From Bathymodiolus brooksi thiotrophic gill symbiont (GTDB lineage Bacteria; Pseudomonadota; Gammaproteobacteria; PS1; Pseudothioglobaceae), in contig NZ_CAHJWD020000501.1 in NCBI RefSeq assembly GCF_903642095.1, forward strand, positions 1-26,506: 26,506 nucleotides of DNA. The letters are read 5' to 3'. The first letter of the stretch is position 1, and the number at the start of each line of letters is the position of its first letter. The position numbers and the translations under genes were made by a program. The notes under the pieces are model-generated. The model had not been told where the DNA came from. It was given only the letters and a program-made list of their open reading frames with translations, and searched no databases. Shown here piece by piece: positions 23,285-26,506 of this stretch.

Positions 23285-23782
23285 ATGAACAATATAATTA
23301 GAATTACAGTTAGTTGGATAATTGCCTTATGGATATCAAAGGTTTTTATCGGTTCATTGTTTTATAAATTTGATAAAACCGCCTTAGAGCCCCAACATAT
23401 TTTTAGCACTGTCGGCACTTGGATAGGGGAGACTCTAAATACTACATTGGGTGAACTGTTTACTGAATATGGTGCAGTTTTTATTGGTTTAGCAGAGTTG
23501 GCAACTGCCTTGGTGTTGCTTGCTCCGATTGTTTTATGGAAACATAGGGCTAAACTTCACTGTATTGGTGGATTGATGGCATCAGTGGTAATGACGGGTG
23601 CGATATTTTTCCATTTGTTTACGCCATTGGGCTGGCATCCAACTTGGTCAGTGGACAATGAAGCGGCTTGCCAGGCAGTATTTTCCGCTCCCGGTTTATG
23701 CACAGATACGGCATTGGCAAATGCAGCACTGTCTATTTTTGTTTTGGGTATTGTTTTATTATTGATTAATAGAAAATCTTAA
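23285..23782 (+). CDS. DoxX-like integral membrane protein
   Basis: A 165-residue protein with four predicted membrane helices (about 8-28, 63-82, 94-115 and 142-161). An early Lys/Phe-rich loop (FYKFDKTALEPQHIF), a central GLAELATALVLLAP helix and the HLFTPLGWHPTW segment are typical of the DoxX/DoxD-like superfamily. A periplasmic loop holds two cysteines (ACQAVFSAPGLC), which could form a disulfide. Function is not predictable; family members are linked to quinone, redox and sulfur metabolism. The ribosome-binding site is weak. It is 6 nt before the next small gene. Confidence 0.7.
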   Translation: MNNIIRITVSWIIALWISKVFIGSLFYKFDKTALEPQHIFSTVGTWIGETLNTTLGELFTEYGAVFIGLAELATALVLLAPIVLWKHRAKLHCIGGLMASVVMTGAIFFHLFTPLGWHPTWSVDNEAACQAVFSAPGLCTDTALANAALSIFVLGIVLLLINRKS

Positions 23783-23788
23783 TAATTA

Positions 23789-24055
23789 ATGCTAGGGCAA
23801 AAATTTCTATCAAAAATAGCTGATATTTTAGATGTTTTAAGTTTTGAAAAATCTGAAAACTTTATCAACCACCAGAGTGCTAAAGCATTAAAAGAAAAGC
23901 TTAATTTAAGTGCAAAATTTTCTCAATCTCAGCATTTTATATCTGCTTGGATAAGGCAATATTTAAAATTTCCCTCTGATATTCATCATCCTAACTTTAG
24001 CAATCGTATGTATTTATGTGCCAATACGCCTTCAATGTCTAGGGGGATTAGTTGA
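23789..24055 (+). CDS. Small protein of unknown function, coupled to the ATP-grasp genes
   Basis: An 88-residue protein I do not recognise. It is rich in Lys, Ser and Phe, with amphipathic helices (LSKIADILDVLSFEKSENF; ALKEKLNLSAKF), a FISAWIRQYLKFP segment and a single Cys in CANTPSMSRGIS at the end. No signal peptide or membrane span. The stop overlaps the next gene's TTG start (TTGA), and the AGGGGG near its 3' end is a good ribosome-binding site for that gene. This makes the ORF likely to be translated and functionally linked to the ATP-grasp pair. Confidence 0.6.
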   Translation: MLGQKFLSKIADILDVLSFEKSENFINHQSAKALKEKLNLSAKFSQSQHFISAWIRQYLKFPSDIHHPNFSNRMYLCANTPSMSRGIS

Positions 24056-24858
24056 CATTTAGATTAATTTTCCACTATATTCTTTGGTCAATACGCCTTG
24101 GTATTCCGCCATGGTATTATTTTCAGATTAATGCCGAGTGGTATAACAAAGAAAAAGGCCTTTATTCTAAAATCGATATAGATGAACACATCCCTTTAAA
24201 ATGGCGATTGCAACAATATTATTTTGATAAAAATCATTTGCCCACTGAATTCCCTGTGTTTTTAAAACCAGAATGGGGGCAAAATTCTAACGGCATTGTG
24301 AGAATTGACACAAAAGAAGATTTTTTAACTGTTCAAATAAAAAGCAAAATTCCCTATATTGTCCAACAGGTAGCAGCTGAAGTGTATGAATATGAGATTT
24401 TCTACATTCGAGATACTGACAATCCACAACACCTTGCAGTGCTAACTATTACCCAGTCGATTAACCAATCAGACGATCGTTATCCCATTAACAGCATTTA
24501 TAATTCCAATGTTATTTATCAAGATTGTAGCGATACTTTTAGTCAAAATGAACTCAAAAAAATCACTTTACACCTGCAAGCATTGCCCGATTTTCGCATT
24601 GCCAGAGTTGGGCTTAAGGTTAATTCTAGAGCCGATTTATTAGCAGGGTTGTTTCATATTATTGAAGTTAATTTATTCGCTCCTTTTCCTATCAATTTAT
24701 TGGACAATAAACTGTCTAAAAAAGCCAAGCATCGATTCATTAAAGACAGTATGTATCATCTGGTTAAAGCAAGCAAATCCATACCCAAACAACATTTTAA
24801 TCGCTTTGTATTTTTTAAGAAAATCATTAAGCACTATCAATCAAAAGTTGAATTATGA
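24052..24858 (+). CDS. ATP-grasp-like protein 1, substrate unknown
   Basis: A 268-residue protein starting at TTG (24052-24054); no ATG exists in the early frame and an in-frame TAG directly precedes it, while AGGGGGA lies 4 nt upstream. After an N-terminal aromatic segment (FHYILWSIRLGIPPWYYFQ) come ATP-grasp features: a glycine-loop-like FLKPEWGQNSNGI near 75-87, a hinge-like QQVAAEVYEYEIFYI, and a metal/ATP-binding-like end RVGLKV...FHIIEVNLFAPFP. The Glu-x-Asn of the last motif is kept. Such enzymes join a carboxylate to an amine or thiol through an acyl phosphate. The pathway is unknown. It overlaps the next ATP-grasp gene by 4 nt (ATGA). Confidence 0.65.
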   Translation: MTFRLIFHYILWSIRLGIPPWYYFQINAEWYNKEKGLYSKIDIDEHIPLKWRLQQYYFDKNHLPTEFPVFLKPEWGQNSNGIVRIDTKEDFLTVQIKSKIPYIVQQVAAEVYEYEIFYIRDTDNPQHLAVLTITQSINQSDDRYPINSIYNSNVIYQDCSDTFSQNELKKITLHLQALPDFRIARVGLKVNSRADLLAGLFHIIEVNLFAPFPINLLDNKLSKKAKHRFIKDSMYHLVKASKSIPKQHFNRFVFFKKIIKHYQSKVEL

Positions 24859-25754
24859 AATCTTGGCTACATCAATTTTTATCACGATTTTTTTTACCAG
24901 GTTGTAGCGATTACAATCCACTTGAGGTGCGTCGTGCCTGCCGTTCTAAATCACAGGCACGAACGGCTTTTGCACAAAACAATCTACCGTATGCACAAGG
25001 TAGCACCTTTATTAACCCAATCAATGCCTTAAAATTTGCCAAAACACACGCCTTCCCTTTGGTGATTAAACCCAATGTTGGCGGTTTTTCCAGAGGTGCA
25101 TATTTCCCCATTAATAATAACGCCGCATTACTAAAAGCCAGTATTGGCGTTAAAAAATGGTGGCCAGTGAGTATCATCGAGCAATATTTATTGGGTAAAA
25201 ATTATCGTGTGGTGATGACCAAATTTGGTGTAATGTCTATCCTTAGGCGTTACCCGCCTTTTGTTGTCGGCAACAGCACGAGCAATATAAGTCAACTAAT
25301 TGATGATGAAAATTTGATTAGAACAAGAATGGATTTACTGCCGATTGTTTATCCTATTCCTAAAAGTTTAGCCATTAAACGATATTTAAAACAACAAAAA
25401 ATGTGCCTTTCTAGTGTGCCTGAGGCGGGGCAAAAAGTGTATTTGCATCATAAAATAGCATTGAAATTAGGTGCTAGCGTTGAAATCATTGATAAAAAAG
25501 TTTTAACCGAACAAAATCAACAAGATTTGAAGAAAATACTCACTTTTTTTGATGCCAATATTCTTGGTATTGATGTGATTTGTGAGCAAGGCATTGAGGT
25601 TGATTTTAATGCACAAACCTGCATTTTTTTAGAGCTCAATTCTCGCCCCTTTCTAAAAATGCATGACAAACCTAGATATGGAGAAAAAGAAGATTTGCAT
25701 GATTTTTATCAACAATTAAATAAAATAGAGATTACCGATAATGAAAAATACTAA
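24855..25754 (+). CDS. ATP-grasp ligase-like protein 2, related to the CphA/GshF type
   Basis: A 299-residue protein resembling the ATP-grasp part of cyanophycin synthetase and GshF. Seen: the domain entry SKSQARTAFAQNNLPYAQG (52-70), glycine loop VIKPNVGGFSRGAY near 90, hinge VSIIEQYLLGKNYRVV, the YPPFVVGNSTSNISQLI segment, GIDVICEQG and the final LELNSRPFLKMHDKP with the metal-binding Glu and Asn. The Mur-ligase half of cyanophycin synthetase is absent, so it is not a cyanophycin enzyme itself. ATGA overlap with ATP-grasp 1 and a 14-nt overlap with the downstream membrane gene imply one unit. Substrates unknown. Confidence 0.75.
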   Translation: MKSWLHQFLSRFFLPGCSDYNPLEVRRACRSKSQARTAFAQNNLPYAQGSTFINPINALKFAKTHAFPLVIKPNVGGFSRGAYFPINNNAALLKASIGVKKWWPVSIIEQYLLGKNYRVVMTKFGVMSILRRYPPFVVGNSTSNISQLIDDENLIRTRMDLLPIVYPIPKSLAIKRYLKQQKMCLSSVPEAGQKVYLHHKIALKLGASVEIIDKKVLTEQNQQDLKKILTFFDANILGIDVICEQGIEVDFNAQTCIFLELNSRPFLKMHDKPRYGEKEDLHDFYQQLNKIEITDNEKY

Positions 25755-26298
25755 CAAAAAATACCTGTTTTATGCTTTTATTACTGCCAATATCGTCTTT
25801 ATTGCTTACTTGTATTTCACAAATTCTCAATTTAATCCTGCAATGATTAAGGCAGTTTTAACCGAGCAACATTTTTTAGTTGCCTATATTGGTTATATTT
25901 TAATTCTGATTGTCAGGGGGTTGACCCTATTGCCAGGCACTGCATTCTTATTAGCAGGTATCTATCTTTTTTCCTTTATTCAAGTATTTTTTGCCATTCA
26001 AATTGCCATTATCAGTTATTGCCTGATTATCTATCATTTTTCCCATAAACTTAATTTTAAAGTGCCAGAAAAAATCCTTCAATTTGAGCAAAAAATCAAA
26101 AACAAAGAAATCCCCATTATTTTCTCCCTATGCTTCATCCCCGGTGTTTCAATCAATGTGCTAATCTATTTCCTATCTGTTATCAACATCAAACTTAAAA
26201 ACATCCTCATTGGCATTATCTCTGGAACTTTCATCACCACAGCAATTTACATTTCCATCGTTACTGGTGTATATGAAGCAACAAGTAGTATCGTTTAA
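25741..26298 (+). CDS. VTT/DedA-like membrane protein
   Basis: A 185-residue protein with about five hydrophobic segments (residues 8-26, 41-59, 64-94, 118-138, 145-170). The loop VRGLTLLPGTAFLLAGIYLF matches the VTT (DedA/SNARE-associated) signature, and FIPGVSINVLIYFLSV resembles the second re-entrant part. DedA-family members move lipids across membranes or affect proton balance. It is shorter at the N-terminus than E. coli YqjA. Its ATG lies inside the ATP-grasp 2 gene. It is the last gene of the plus-strand run and ends 50 nt before a strong terminator. Confidence 0.75.
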   Translation: MKNTNKKYLFYAFITANIVFIAYLYFTNSQFNPAMIKAVLTEQHFLVAYIGYILILIVRGLTLLPGTAFLLAGIYLFSFIQVFFAIQIAIISYCLIIYHFSHKLNFKVPEKILQFEQKIKNKEIPIIFSLCFIPGVSINVLIYFLSVINIKLKNILIGIISGTFITTAIYISIVTGVYEATSSIV

Positions 26299-26348
26299 TG
26301 TCATTCACCAAAGTTTAACGCCACTTTAAAAAAAATAAACCAAAGCCC

Positions 26349-26387
26349 AAACAATAAGGGCCGCTAAAATAGCGGCCCTTATTGTTT
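26349..26387. terminator. Bidirectional intrinsic terminator
   Basis: A perfect 18-bp stem (AAACAATAAGGGCCGCTA at 26349-26366 against 26370-26387) with an AAA loop. The A-rich start and T-rich end of the stem serve both strands. It sits between the convergent VTT gene and the minus-strand gene at the right edge, and can stop both transcripts. Confidence 0.9.
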
Positions 26388-26401
26388 ATTAGCTAAAAAA
26401 T

Positions 26402-26506
26402 TTAACGAATAAACTGGCGTTTTCTTCTAATTAGGTAATAAGCACTTAACACCATTAACAAAATAAAGCCCATATCAAATCTAGCTGGTGCATTAGGATT
26501 GTAAAC
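26402..26506 (-). CDS. 3' end of a gene for a protein with a C-terminal membrane anchor
   Basis: Only the last 34 codons are in the window; the gene runs off the right edge. The product ends with NPNAPARFD, a hydrophobic helix (about 12 to 26 of the visible part) and the basic tail IRRKRQFIR. This three-part layout (short polar motif, membrane helix, basic cluster) is that of C-terminal sorting signals handled by sortase-like systems, or simply of a tail anchor. It is not a canonical PEP-CTERM or GlyGly-CTERM motif. It is followed on its strand by the shared terminator. Confidence 0.7.
   Translation of the reverse strand, partial: VYNPNAPARFDMGFILLMVLSAYYLIRRKRQFIR

Noticed and set aside
24040..24055. 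Frameshift at the G run joining the 88-residue ORF to ATP-grasp 1
   Set aside because: A shift of one base at the G run would run into an in-frame TAG (24049-24051) before the TTG, and the overlap with a good ribosome-binding site fits two separate coupled genes.
26402..26506. PEP-CTERM exosortase signal
   Set aside because: There is no Pro-Glu-Pro before the membrane helix; only the general layout is similar.

Overview
The window looks like chromosome from an AT-rich gammaproteobacterium. The closest resemblance I can suggest is the SUP05/Thioglobus group of marine sulfur oxidisers and their mussel symbionts. That placement rests on base composition, compact gene packing and the mix of Mo-cofactor and nitrate/nitrite genes with a giant secreted repeat protein; no rRNA or marker gene here proves it.

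Region 1 (1-3599, minus strand) is a molybdenum-cofactor operon transcribed moeA-moaC-moaA-moaD-mog, with gaps of 2-11 nt or a 4-nt overlap and a clear terminator at the left edge. moaE, the missing large subunit of molybdopterin synthase, lies on the same strand at 11402-11851. It is separated from moeA by region 2 (3600-11401), which is filled by one 7.3-kb gene for a 2432-residue type I-secreted, adhesin-like protein. That protein has a BapA-type N-terminus, Ig-like repeats, two ~280-residue duplicated modules, a BspA-like DUF285 block, RTX repeats and a C-terminal secretion signal. The flanks of this gene carry MITE-like palindromic repeats and a 25-bp exact duplicate of its own 3' end, so it appears to have been inserted into, or grown inside, the Mo-cofactor cluster.

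Region 3 (11852-17811, plus strand) is a nitrate/nitrite module. It has a long leader with an extended -10 promoter and two tandem intrinsic-terminator hairpins, then nirB (siroheme nitrite reductase), narK (nitrate/nitrite transporter) and a PP2C phosphatase-protein kinase fusion. Mo cofactor from regions 1 and 2 would be needed by a nitrate reductase that is not in the window; NirB would then reduce nitrite to ammonium. No nirD follows nirB.

Region 4 (17812-20273, minus strand) holds pdxB (vitamin B6 synthesis) and ung (uracil repair), which are coupled, and a membrane-anchored TlpA/ScsD-like thioredoxin. MITE-like repeats occupy two of the gaps.

Region 5 (20316-26298, plus strand) is a long run of ten tightly packed genes: tpm, a cold-shock-domain protein with a membrane tail, a lytic transglycosylase lipoprotein, a Rieske ferredoxin, a TrpD-like protein without the usual PRPP loop, a DoxX-like membrane protein, a small unknown, two different ATP-grasp ligase-like proteins and a VTT/DedA-like membrane protein. 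The last four overlap or nearly abut and are the best candidate for an undescribed pathway. A strong bidirectional terminator separates them from the 3' end of a minus-strand gene whose product ends in a membrane anchor with a basic tail.
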